DNA of 24,965 bases from Treponema sp. Its GTDB lineage: Bacteria > Spirochaetota > Spirochaetia > Treponematales > Breznakiellaceae. How positions within the stretch are numbered: the stretch's first letter is position 1; each line of letters begins with the position of its first letter. The position numbers and the translations under genes are program-made. The DNA is taken from NCBI GenBank assembly GCA_031273835.1, contig JAISRD010000088.1, positions 1 through 24,965 on the forward strand. Direction: 5' to 3'. Positions 1 to 6,903 of this stretch are shown piece by piece. The notes under the pieces were generated by a model. That model saw nothing but the letters and a program-made list of their open reading frames with translations, ran no database searches and had not been told where the DNA came from.

Positions 1-2
1 GG

Positions 3-734
3 CGGGGCGTCGCCGCCTGGCAGGAGAACAAGGACGACAGGGCCCTTGAAGAACTGACTCAGGCTATCCTCCTCATGCCCGGCTATGCCCCGGCTTATTT
101 TCACCGGGGGCTTGTGAACCGGAAAAAAAAGAACTATGACCGGGCCCTCGCCGATTTTACCGAAGCCATAAGGATAAAGCCCGATTATCCCCACGCCTAT
201 AATAACCGGGGAATTACCTACTACGACAAGGGTTTCCGTTTCGACAAGCAGGCGCTTGCCGACTATACCGAGGCGATCCGCCTTAACCCCGCCTACGCCA
301 TAGCCTATAACAACCGGGGAACCTGCTATTTCCGCCGGGGAAACTACGACAGGGCCGTCGCGGACTATGACGAGGCCCTGCGGCTTAAGCCGGATTACGC
401 CGAGGCCTATTGGGGCCGGGGCTTCGGGCATCTCTACAAAGCCGATTATGACAGGGCCGTCGCGGACTTTACCGAATGTCTCAGGCTTAACCCCGCCCTT
501 CCCGATATTTACGTGGTCTATCACAACCGGGGTACGGCGTATCATCACAAAAAAGACTACGAAAGGGCAATCGCCGACTATACCGAGGCGATAAGGCTTA
601 AGCCCGGCAGCTCCGACACCTGGTACAACCGGGGAAGGGCCCGCTCGGAGAGCGGAGACGCGGCCGGCGCGGAGGCCGATTTCGCCGAACTGGAGCGGCT
701 TAATTACTTTCTCTATAAAAGTCCTGAGCGATAA
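3..734 (+). CDS. TPR-repeat protein, 5' end outside window
   Basis: The reading frame is open to the left window edge and the codons before the first ATG (position 75) already encode a TPR repeat, so the gene begins upstream of the window. About seven consecutive 34-residue tetratricopeptide repeats are visible, each close to the form A-x-NRG-x-x-Y...YDRA-x-ADY-x-EAIRL-x-P. TPR arrays form a superhelical scaffold for protein-protein contacts. No enzymatic domain, signal peptide or membrane segment is seen in the visible part, and the repeats run almost to the stop codon. Parts of different repeats are nearly identical at DNA level (an 18-base match at 350s and 450s, a 20-base match near 258 and 573), which suggests repeat expansion or strong codon constraint. 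It converges on hydG with 57 bases between stops. The partner and role cannot be told from this sequence. Confidence 0.9.
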   Translation, partial: RGVAAWQENKDDRALEELTQAILLMPGYAPAYFHRGLVNRKKKNYDRALADFTEAIRIKPDYPHAYNNRGITYYDKGFRFDKQALADYTEAIRLNPAYAIAYNNRGTCYFRRGNYDRAVADYDEALRLKPDYAEAYWGRGFGHLYKADYDRAVADFTECLRLNPALPDIYVVYHNRGTAYHHKKDYERAIADYTEAIRLKPGSSDTWYNRGRARSESGDAAGAEADFAELERLNYFLYKSPER

Positions 735-791
735 CCGGGGCTTGCCGACCCGAATCTCCGGGTCGAAGTCTTAAGCCTTCGCCGCGACGCC

Positions 792-2219
792 CTAAAAGTA
801 AAAGTCCCGGGCCCCCCGGCGTATCTTTTCCATGTTTTCCCCCGCCCTGATCCGTATCTTTTCATTTTTGATCCCCGGCAGTTCCCGGTTTATGGCGGCG
901 GCGGCCTTGGCCTTGAAGGGTTCGTCCCCGTAGTCCAGGGCGTATTCGCAGAGGGTCATCAGCGCGTTGGGGAGGCAGACGTTCTTGATCTGCCCCGCCT
1001 TGGCCAGCGCCATGAAACGGTCCCCGGTACGGCCGTTCCGGTAACAGGCGGTACAGAAGCTGGGGATAAAGCCGTCGTCCATGAGTTCCGAGATGATCTC
1101 CGGGGCGCTCCGGTCGTCGTTGATGTTAAACTGGGGGGTGGATTTTTCGTGGATCTTCCGCTGGTGGTAGCCCCCCACGCCGGTGCTGGAACCGGCGCTG
1201 ATCTGGGATATGCCCAGCTTAAGGAGCCTTTCCCGCATCTCGTGGCTCTCCCTGGTGGAGAGTATCATCCCCGTAAAGGGCACCGCCAGGCGTATGATGG
1301 CGACGATGCGCTCGAAGGCGGCGTCGTCCACCAGATGGGGGAAGTCCGTCAGCCTCACCCCCTCGCCGGGGCAGATCCGGGGGACCGATATGGTGTGGAA
1401 CCCCACGTTAAAGCGTTCCTCCAGGTGTTCGTTGTGGATCATGAGGCCCAGCACCTCGAAGTACGGGTCCGCCAGGCCGAAGAGGACGCCGCCCCCCACG
1501 TCGTCTATGCCCCCCTCCTGGGCCCGGTCGAAGGCGGTGAGGTGGTACGCATAATTCCGTTTGGGCCCCCCCAGGTGAACCTTCTCGTAGGTGGGCCGGT
1601 GGTAGGTTTCCTGGAAGAGTATGTAGGTGCCTATGCCGGCTTCCTTGAGCTTCCGGTAATTCTCCACCGTGGTGGCGGCGATGTTTACGTTGATACGCCG
1701 TATTTCGCCGTTTTCGAATTTCATGTCGTAGATGGTTTTCATGCACTCAAGGATATAATCAATGGGGCATTCCCCGTCGTGCTCCCCCGCTTCCATGGCG
1801 ATACGCTTGTGTCCCATCTGCTCCAGGATATTGACCTCTTCCCGAATCTCGTCCATGGTGAGTTTTCGTCTGTCAAAGTCGTGCCCGCAGTTGTAACTGC
1901 AGTAGGAACAGCGGTTGACGCAGTAGTCGCTTACGTAGAGGGGCGCGAAGAGTACGATCCTGTTGCCATAGATGTGGCGCTTTATCTCCCCGGCGATGGA
2001 GAATATGCGCTCCGTGTGGGCGGGGTTCTTCGTTGCAAGGAGGGAGGCGATTTCAATGTGGTTGAGCCCCTCGAAGCGTCCGGCCTTGTCCAGGATGCGG
2101 TGTATCTCCGCGTCCTCCGTATGTTTGGCCTCCTCAAGAAGGCCCTCAATGTAATCCCGGTCGATAAAGACGCCGTCCTTCCCGGCGCTTCCGGCTTCCG
2201 CCGTCATTTTTGTTTTCAT
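792..2219 (-). CDS. hydG: [FeFe]-hydrogenase maturase HydG (radical SAM tyrosine lyase)
   Basis: 475 residues, the normal HydG length. HydG cleaves tyrosine with a SAM-derived radical to give p-cresol, CO and cyanide, and builds the Fe(CO)(CN) synthon used for the hydrogenase H-cluster. The radical-SAM cluster motif CX3CX2C is seen as CVNRCSYC near residue 104. The C-terminal auxiliary cluster motif is CX2CX22C, beginning CTACYRNGRTGDRF and ending at the Cys before LPNALMTLCEYA. That second motif separates HydG from the related thiamine enzyme ThiH. A Shine-Dalgarno (AGGGAGAG, 4 bases before the ATG) supports the start. HydE, HydF and the hydrogenase are not in the window, so they must lie elsewhere. 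The upstream leader carries a promoter and an attenuator-like structure described separately. The gene implies hydrogen metabolism in an anaerobe. Confidence 0.96.
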   Translation of the reverse strand: MKTKMTAEAGSAGKDGVFIDRDYIEGLLEEAKHTEDAEIHRILDKAGRFEGLNHIEIASLLATKNPAHTERIFSIAGEIKRHIYGNRIVLFAPLYVSDYCVNRCSYCSYNCGHDFDRRKLTMDEIREEVNILEQMGHKRIAMEAGEHDGECPIDYILECMKTIYDMKFENGEIRRINVNIAATTVENYRKLKEAGIGTYILFQETYHRPTYEKVHLGGPKRNYAYHLTAFDRAQEGGIDDVGGGVLFGLADPYFEVLGLMIHNEHLEERFNVGFHTISVPRICPGEGVRLTDFPHLVDDAAFERIVAIIRLAVPFTGMILSTRESHEMRERLLKLGISQISAGSSTGVGGYHQRKIHEKSTPQFNINDDRSAPEIISELMDDGFIPSFCTACYRNGRTGDRFMALAKAGQIKNVCLPNALMTLCEYALDYGDEPFKAKAAAAINRELPGIKNEKIRIRAGENMEKIRRGARDFYF

Positions 2220-2231
2220 GCCGCTCTCCCT

Positions 2232-2288
2232 TTATAAAAAACCCCAAGCCGGGTCCGGACGCGGCTTGGGGCTCTTAATGCCGTTCAT
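2232..2288 (-). CDS. Possible 18-codon leader peptide upstream of hydG
   Basis: ATG at 2288 is preceded by GAGGGG with a 3-base gap. It opens an 18-codon frame, MNGIKSPKPRPDPAWGFL, ending in TAA 12 bases before the hydG ATG. The frame runs through both arms of the terminator hairpin, and its Shine-Dalgarno lies inside the proposed antiterminator arm. The peptide is proline-rich with one Trp. It has no run of a single amino acid as in classical amino-acid attenuators, and no Tyr or Cys. This could be a chance ORF; the evidence is only its ribosome site and its placement. Confidence 0.3.
   Translation of the reverse strand: MNGIKSPKPRPDPAWGFL
2236..2271 (-). terminator. Intrinsic terminator in the hydG leader (probable attenuator)
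   Basis: On the minus strand CCCCAAGCCG (2271-2262) pairs perfectly with CGGCTTGGGG (2251-2242) around a 10-base loop, followed at once by TTTTTT (2241-2236). The T-run ends 16 bases before the hydG ATG, so it lies between the likely hydG promoter and the gene. The upstream regulator operon already has its own terminator at 2380-2421. An upstream segment CGGCGAGGGG (2301-2292) can pair with the 5' arm (8 of 10 bases), giving a competing antiterminator. Hairpin and T-run are seen directly; the regulatory role is inference. Confidence 0.8.
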
Positions 2289-2334
2289 ACGCCCCTCGCC
2301 GGATCAGAACCCGTCTTGACCCTTAAGGTTAGAT

Positions 2335-2363
2335 ATAGTAAGCGCCACCGGCGGGCAGGACAA
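2335..2363 (-). promoter_or_regulatory. Candidate sigma-70 promoter of hydG
   Basis: On the minus strand TTGTCC (2363-2358) and TACTAT (2340-2335) are separated by exactly 17 bases; each matches the consensus hexamer at four of six positions. Transcription would begin near 2328 and give a leader of about 108 nt containing the attenuator-like hairpins. The -35 region lies inside an imperfect inverted repeat, GCCACCGG (2344-2351) with CCGGGGTGGC (2370-2379), which could be an operator. Confidence 0.45.
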
Positions 2364-2379
2364 GTCTTACCGGGGTGGC

Positions 2380-2421
2380 AGGTGAAAAAACCCCAAAAAC
2401 TTCGGGTGTTTTTTCTCACCT
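2380..2421 (-). terminator. Terminator of the murG-to-regulator operon
   Basis: Long imperfect inverted repeat starting 45 bases after the regulator stop codon. On the minus strand AGGTGAG, AAAAAA and CACCC pair with GGGG, TTTTTT and CACCT around a short loop, and the 3' arm supplies the T-run. The structure is nearly symmetrical and could also work on the plus strand, but no plus-strand gene ends nearby. Confidence 0.75.
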
Positions 2422-2465
2422 TTCTGTAATATATCCTAAGGATTTCCGAATGTCAAATAGATCCC

Positions 2466-3848
2466 TTATTCCGCGGCCCGCTCTTCCGCTTCCCGCTTTT
2501 CCGTCATTTCCTCCCATTCGGCAAGCCTGCGGTGGAGGGTTTTCCGGCCTATGTTAAGGACATCGGCGGTTTTGGTTTTGTTCCCCTTAAGGAAACCCAG
2601 GGTATCCCGGATGATGATACGCTCCGATTCTTCCATGGTTGATCCCAGGGGGATGCGTATCCAGCCTTCGTCGCTTTTTGTCCTGATGGTAGGGGGCAGA
2701 TCCGCCTCGGTGATCACGCTGTCCTTGGCCATGACCACGGCGCTCTCCACACAGTTGCGCAGTTCCCGCACGTTGCCGGGCCAGTCGTAACTGTACATGA
2801 CGGAACGGGCCTTTTCGTCAAAGCCCTCCACGATCTTCCCGTTCTCCGCGGCGAATTCCCGCAGAAAGGCGCTGAGGAGCAGGGGCAGATCGTCCTTCCG
2901 TTCCCTTAGGGGGGGGATATGTATGTTCACCACGTTGAGGCGGAAATAAAGGTCCTCCCGGAAATTTCCCTTTTCAATTTCAGCCTTAAGATCCTTGTTG
3001 GTGGCCGCCACGATACGGACGTCAAGCTCCAGGGTTTCTTCCCCCCCGATGCGCTCAAATTTCTTTTCCTGCAGCACCCGCAGCAGCTTAATCTGTATGT
3101 TCTGATCGATTTCCCCTATTTCGTCCAGGAAGAGGGTCCCCTCGTGGGCAAGCTCAAAACGGCCCCGCCTGCGGCTCAGCGCGCCGGTAAAGGCGCCCTT
3201 TTCATGGCCGAAGAGTTCGCTTTCTATGAGGGTGTCGGGGATGGCGGCGCAGTGGACCTTGACAAGGGGTTTTTCCTTGCGGGAAGAAAGTTCATGAATG
3301 GCGTCGGCCACCAGTTCCTTCCCCACCCCGGATTCGCCGGTAATAAGTATGGAGGCCCTTGACGGGGCGGCGCGGCTTATGGTGTCGAAAACCCCCCGCA
3401 TGGGGGCGCTGGAACCTATCATGGTTTTGAACTGATTCTTCTTTTCCAGTTCCGCCTGGAGGTTCTTATGCTTAAGGGCCAGTTCCTGGTTCTGCAGGGC
3501 CCGCTTTACCAGCATGGAAAGATGATCCAGATTCACCGGCTTGGTAAGAAAATCATAGGCGCCGTTACGCATGGCGGCCACGGCGTTTTCCACCGTGCCG
3601 TGGCCCGTCAGGATGATCACCGGAAGGCCGGGGCTTTCGGCGCCGATTTTCCGCTGGAATTCCTCGCCGCTCATTCCCGCCATGCGCAGGTCCGTTATGA
3701 CAAGATCAATATCGCCCTTTTCAAAACGCTTCCAGCCCTCGGCGCCGTCGGCGGCGGTTACCACCTCATGGCCGTCCATCTCCAGGGCCGCGGCAAGGCC
3801 CTCACGTATGTTTTTTTCATCATCCACCACAAGGAGCCTAAACTTCAT
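2466..3848 (-). CDS. Sigma-54-dependent NtrC/AtoC-family response regulator
   Basis: 460 residues with the three usual domains. The receiver (about 1-120) has Asp9/Asp10, phosphoacceptor Asp53 (VITDLRM), Thr81 and Lys103. The AAA+ domain (about 140-370) has Walker A GESGVGKE, the sigma-54 contact loop GAFTGA, Walker B GTLFLDEIGEID and an arginine-finger region. The C-terminus has a Fis-type helix-turn-helix (KTADVLNIGRKTLHRRLAEW). It should hydrolyse ATP to open sigma-54 promoters once phosphorylated. Its start overlaps the end of the kinase gene by 11 bases, and GGAGG lies 5 bases before the ATG, so the two are translated together. No clear -24/-12 promoter is visible in the window, so target genes are not identified. 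It is the last gene of the operon; a terminator follows. Confidence 0.95.
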   Translation of the reverse strand: MKFRLLVVDDEKNIREGLAAALEMDGHEVVTAADGAEGWKRFEKGDIDLVITDLRMAGMSGEEFQRKIGAESPGLPVIILTGHGTVENAVAAMRNGAYDFLTKPVNLDHLSMLVKRALQNQELALKHKNLQAELEKKNQFKTMIGSSAPMRGVFDTISRAAPSRASILITGESGVGKELVADAIHELSSRKEKPLVKVHCAAIPDTLIESELFGHEKGAFTGALSRRRGRFELAHEGTLFLDEIGEIDQNIQIKLLRVLQEKKFERIGGEETLELDVRIVAATNKDLKAEIEKGNFREDLYFRLNVVNIHIPPLRERKDDLPLLLSAFLREFAAENGKIVEGFDEKARSVMYSYDWPGNVRELRNCVESAVVMAKDSVITEADLPPTIRTKSDEGWIRIPLGSTMEESERIIIRDTLGFLKGNKTKTADVLNIGRKTLHRRLAEWEEMTEKREAEERAAE

Positions 3849-5094
3849 AATTCGCCTCCGGATTGACCTGCATTTCGGGGAGCAGCCGCCTTTCCCGTTT
3901 GGATACCGGCAGGGTTATGGTAAAGCAGCTCCCCTCCCCTTCCTTCGATTGTACCGAAATTTCCCCCCGGTGTTCCCGTATGATCTTGAACACCAGGGTA
4001 AGCCCCAGGCCCGAGCCGTTTTCCTTGGTGGTAAAATAGGGCTCGAATATTTTTGAAAGATCCTTTTCGGGGATCCCGATCCCCGTGTCCCTTATCCGTA
4101 TAAAAATCTCAGCGTCCTGCTTCTCCGTTTCAATGGTCAGGGTTCCCCCCCCCTTCATGGCCCCTTGAGCGTTTTGGATGAGGTTCAGCACGGCCTGTTT
4201 AAGGATACGCTCGTCAAAATCCGCCAGGGGCAGGTTTTCCTCAAGGTCCAGGACGGTCCGCACATGGGCCTCTTCCAGTTCAAAGCGGACAAATCCCAGG
4301 ACTTCCCTGAGAAAGGCGTTGATGTTTCCTTCCCGCAGTTCCGCCCCCATGGGTTTTACGGCAAACAGAAAATCCACCACGATATGGTTAAGTCTTTCGA
4401 TTTCCTCGTTGATCACGCCGATATAACGGTTAAAGAGTTTTAAGTAACCGGTGGGGCCCTGATCGCTGTCCGCGTCCTCGGGGTGGGACATATAGTACAG
4501 TTCCTCGTTTTTTTTCATCGCCTTTTGAAGAAGCTGTATATGTATGGAGATGGAGCCCAGGGGGTTTTTTATCTCGTGGGCGACCCCCGCCGCAAGGGTG
4601 GTAAGGCTTGCGAGGTTCTCCATGCGCCTCATCCTGGCCTCCCTTCCCCGTTTTTCGGTAATATCGTTTACATGGATCAGGGAGCCGGTAACCCGGTGAT
4701 TTTTTACCAGCGGCAAAATGCTGATGGACAAGAGCCGCCGCAGCCCCTTGTTTTCCGCTTCAAATTCCCGGTCTATGACCCGGTCCCCGGAACGGAGGGT
4801 CTTCTCAAAAAAGGAGGCGATTTTGTCGTCCCTTATGCTGTTCCATATCCCCTGTTCGGCAACCTGGGAGCGGGGATTTCCCTCCGGGAGCATCATGGGG
4901 ATGAGCCGTTCCGACGCCTTGTTTGCCAGTATCAGATTGTGATCCGTACCGCAGACCAGGAGTCCCTCGTCCATGGAATCCAGCACCGCCTCAAGCCGTT
5001 CAATTTCATCGGCCATGGATGAAAGCAGATCCTTTACCTGAGCGGAGGTAAGTTTGTCAAATTTCTGTAAGGCCCTTATAATAAACTGCGTCAT
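3838..5094 (-). CDS. Soluble PAS-domain sensor histidine kinase (NtrB/AtoS type)
   Basis: 418 residues. An N-terminal helical segment is followed by a PAS domain (about 33-145, MDEGLLVCGTDHNLILANKA). The HisKA dimerisation helix carries the phosphorylated His173 in AAGVAHEIKNPLGS, and the HATPase domain shows the N box (NLIQNAQGAM), G1 (DTGIGIPEKD) and G2 (GSGLGLTLV). No transmembrane segment is present, so the signal is cytoplasmic. It should autophosphorylate and pass phosphate to the NtrC-type regulator encoded directly downstream. It overlaps the clamp-loader gene by 4 bases (ATGA) and has AGAGGA just before the start. The ligand of the PAS domain cannot be read from the sequence. The family includes nitrogen sensors as well as others, so a nitrogen role should not be assumed. 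Confidence 0.94.
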   Translation of the reverse strand: MTQFIIRALQKFDKLTSAQVKDLLSSMADEIERLEAVLDSMDEGLLVCGTDHNLILANKASERLIPMMLPEGNPRSQVAEQGIWNSIRDDKIASFFEKTLRSGDRVIDREFEAENKGLRRLLSISILPLVKNHRVTGSLIHVNDITEKRGREARMRRMENLASLTTLAAGVAHEIKNPLGSISIHIQLLQKAMKKNEELYYMSHPEDADSDQGPTGYLKLFNRYIGVINEEIERLNHIVVDFLFAVKPMGAELREGNINAFLREVLGFVRFELEEAHVRTVLDLEENLPLADFDERILKQAVLNLIQNAQGAMKGGGTLTIETEKQDAEIFIRIRDTGIGIPEKDLSKIFEPYFTTKENGSGLGLTLVFKIIREHRGEISVQSKEGEGSCFTITLPVSKRERRLLPEMQVNPEANYEV

Positions 5095-6443
5095 CTGTCC
5101 TCTGTCATGGTCAGTTTGAGATCTTCCCCCAGGCTTTCAAGTACCAGCGCCGTTCCTATATTATACAAATCGGCGGAGCTGAAGGCCCGGCTTAGTTTCT
5201 CCTTCCACAGGGCGGCCATGCGGGTCTTTTCCGGATAGCCCGCCCCGTCCCGCAGCCACGCGGAAAGCAGTTTCAGCAGGGCGGCGCAAAATTTGGCAAA
5301 GAGCCCTGAAATTTCAAAGTTGTCCGCTGTCTTTAATACCCCGGCAAGGGCCGTTTTCATATCCGGGGCGGGGCGGCCGAATCCGCCCTGTTCCGCGATG
5401 GGGGCGGCGAACTTTCCCAGCTCAACCAGGGTCCGGGGAAGGGGGCGCTTTTCCCCCCTCAGCATACGCCCGGCGGCGGCGGCCAGGGAAGCGGCAAAAT
5501 AAGCCCCCAGGGGATAGAAGGCTGCGCCGCTCACCGGGAGAAAGGACTCAAGATAGGCCCCTATGCCGGCGGGTCCTTCGGCGTCGTCCTTTTTAAAAAT
5601 ACGGCGGAGAACCTCCGCCTCTTCTTCGGGGCCGCGCTGTACAAAGCTGTAGAGCCTGAGGCGGGAGAGCATGGTCGGCAGCAGTCCCTTAGGCTGGGAG
5701 CTGGTAAGGATGATGGTTACCCGCTGGGGAGGTTCTTCCAGAATTTTAAGCAGAGAATTCTTGGCTTCCTCCTTCATGTATTCGGCGTTTTCAATGATGA
5801 TGCATTTGTGCTTTCCCAGGGGGGCAAGGCGGCTCCAATAAGCGGCCCGGCGGAGGCGGGCGATGGGGAGCAGTTCCCCCGTTCCCTCGGCGGCAAGCCT
5901 TATGGCCTGCTTGACCAGGGAAGCGCGGAGCCCCTCAAGCTTACGCTGATTTTCCCCCCCTGAAAAATCCCGGCTTTCAAATTCCTCCAGGTCCTCTTCC
6001 AGGCCCGCGGTGAGATCCCCGATCTTTCCCAGCTTCGGGTCCCCCTCCCAGAGGACCGGCGAAAAACGGACCAGCAGCTTGCGCAGGGAACGGGAAAAGA
6101 GCATTTTGGTTCCCCTGCCCTGTTCCCGTGAAAAAGCCGCCGCCGAGGCCGCTATTTCAGGGTAGAAGGATTTTTTTCCCATAAGGAGGAAATCCTGGGA
6201 GGCAAGAAAGCGGTGGCGCACACAGCTGGGACAGCCGCAGTTCCAGGGGGCCCGGGTAAAGCGCCCGGAGGGGCCTCCTCCGGTTTTATTTTCGCAGGAG
6301 AGGGCCCGGGCCAGCTCAAGGGCGGCGGTTCCCTTTCCCGCCCAGGGGGGGCCGGCAAAGAGCAGCGCCGGCGCCAGTGAAGAGGCGGCAATGTCTTCCT
6401 TTAAGGAGCCCGTCACCCCCTGGTGAAGTATATTCTCAAACAT
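5091..6443 (-). CDS. holB: DNA polymerase III delta' subunit-like clamp-loader protein
   Basis: 450 residues, longer than the roughly 330 of E. coli HolB. The N-terminus has a P-loop-like GPPWAGKGT in which Gly follows the Lys where Thr/Ser is normal, as expected for the non-ATP-binding delta' subunit. Cysteines 50, 69, 71 and 74 match the clamp-loader zinc module with irregular spacing. The block KCIIIENAEYMKEEAKNSLL, then KILEEPP and the sensor-1-like ILTSSQP segment, is typical of delta'/DnaX. The usual SRC motif appears as SRL. An insert of about 80 residues (roughly 90-175) separates the zinc region from the ENAEYM block, and the C-terminal third is poorly conserved. As delta' it would help load the beta sliding clamp. 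It overlaps cvpA by 8 bases and the kinase gene by 4. DnaX is the alternative, but the degenerate P-loop argues against it. Confidence 0.85.
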   Translation of the reverse strand: MFENILHQGVTGSLKEDIAASSLAPALLFAGPPWAGKGTAALELARALSCENKTGGGPSGRFTRAPWNCGCPSCVRHRFLASQDFLLMGKKSFYPEIAASAAAFSREQGRGTKMLFSRSLRKLLVRFSPVLWEGDPKLGKIGDLTAGLEEDLEEFESRDFSGGENQRKLEGLRASLVKQAIRLAAEGTGELLPIARLRRAAYWSRLAPLGKHKCIIIENAEYMKEEAKNSLLKILEEPPQRVTIILTSSQPKGLLPTMLSRLRLYSFVQRGPEEEAEVLRRIFKKDDAEGPAGIGAYLESFLPVSGAAFYPLGAYFAASLAAAAGRMLRGEKRPLPRTLVELGKFAAPIAEQGGFGRPAPDMKTALAGVLKTADNFEISGLFAKFCAALLKLLSAWLRDGAGYPEKTRMAALWKEKLSRAFSSADLYNIGTALVLESLGEDLKLTMTEDR

Positions 6444-6903
6444 AAGTACGGGCTATTCCTATTAAGGGGAGCAGTATGCGGGCGGCCAGACTTTCACCGA
6501 GGAGCGGCCCCGCATTAAAGAGGGGCTGTACGGTGATGAATATAAGGATAAGGGCAATCACCGCAATTCCCTCGGCAATGCCAAGGAGAAAACCGAGAAA
6601 ACTGTCCAGGGCGCCCAGTTTAAGCCTGTTCACAATATCCTTTACAATACGTTCCAGTATTTTTCCCAGGACAAAAACAGACAGAAAAAGTATGATAAAC
6701 GAGAGTACCTCAGGAACCAGCGGAAGGCCGGGAAAAAACAGGGTCCTCAAAAAGACCGCCCCGTTTTTGAAGAAAAAGACCGCCGAAAAAATCCCCAGGG
6801 TAAGGGACGCTATGGAAAAGATCTCCCCCGTAAAACCCCGTAAGAAGGCCCGCAGGGTAAGGAGAGCGAGTACCGCCAGAAAAACCACGTCGATGGCCGC
6901 CAC
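6436..6903 (-). CDS. cvpA: CvpA-family inner-membrane protein
   Basis: 155 residues, almost entirely hydrophobic, with about four predicted membrane segments (around 4-20, 28-48, 66-86 and 101-125). The N-terminal pattern AAIDVVFLAVLALLTLRAF then RGFTGEIFSIASLTLG, and the later LDSFLGFLLGIAEG, match the CvpA (colicin V production) family, whose molecular function is poorly defined. It begins with GTG, with its first base shared with the TAG stop of murG and a strong AAAGGAGGA just upstream, so it is translationally coupled to murG. Its 3' end overlaps the clamp-loader gene by 8 bases. Coupling to murG is consistent with an envelope-related role, which is inference. Confidence 0.85.
   Translation of the reverse strand: MAAIDVVFLAVLALLTLRAFLRGFTGEIFSIASLTLGIFSAVFFFKNGAVFLRTLFFPGLPLVPEVLSFIILFLSVFVLGKILERIVKDIVNRLKLGALDSFLGFLLGIAEGIAVIALILIFITVQPLFNAGPLLGESLAARILLPLIGIARTYV

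Noticed and set aside
747..764. Hairpin GACCCG-6-CGGGTC between the TPR gene and hydG as a terminator
   Set aside because: Only six pairs and no T-run on either strand; it may be chance in GC-rich DNA.
792..2219. ThiH (thiamine tyrosine lyase) instead of HydG
   Set aside because: The C-terminal CX2CX22C auxiliary-cluster motif is present, which ThiH lacks.
1149..2237. Long open frame (362 codons) opposite hydG
   Set aside because: It is the antisense shadow of a clear HydG; its product has no recognisable motif and its composition is that expected from GC-rich third positions.
2422..2465. Sigma-54 (-24/-12) promoter near the NtrC-type regulator and hydG
   Set aside because: No GG-N10-GC element with TGGCA/TTGC character was found by eye in 2220-2465.
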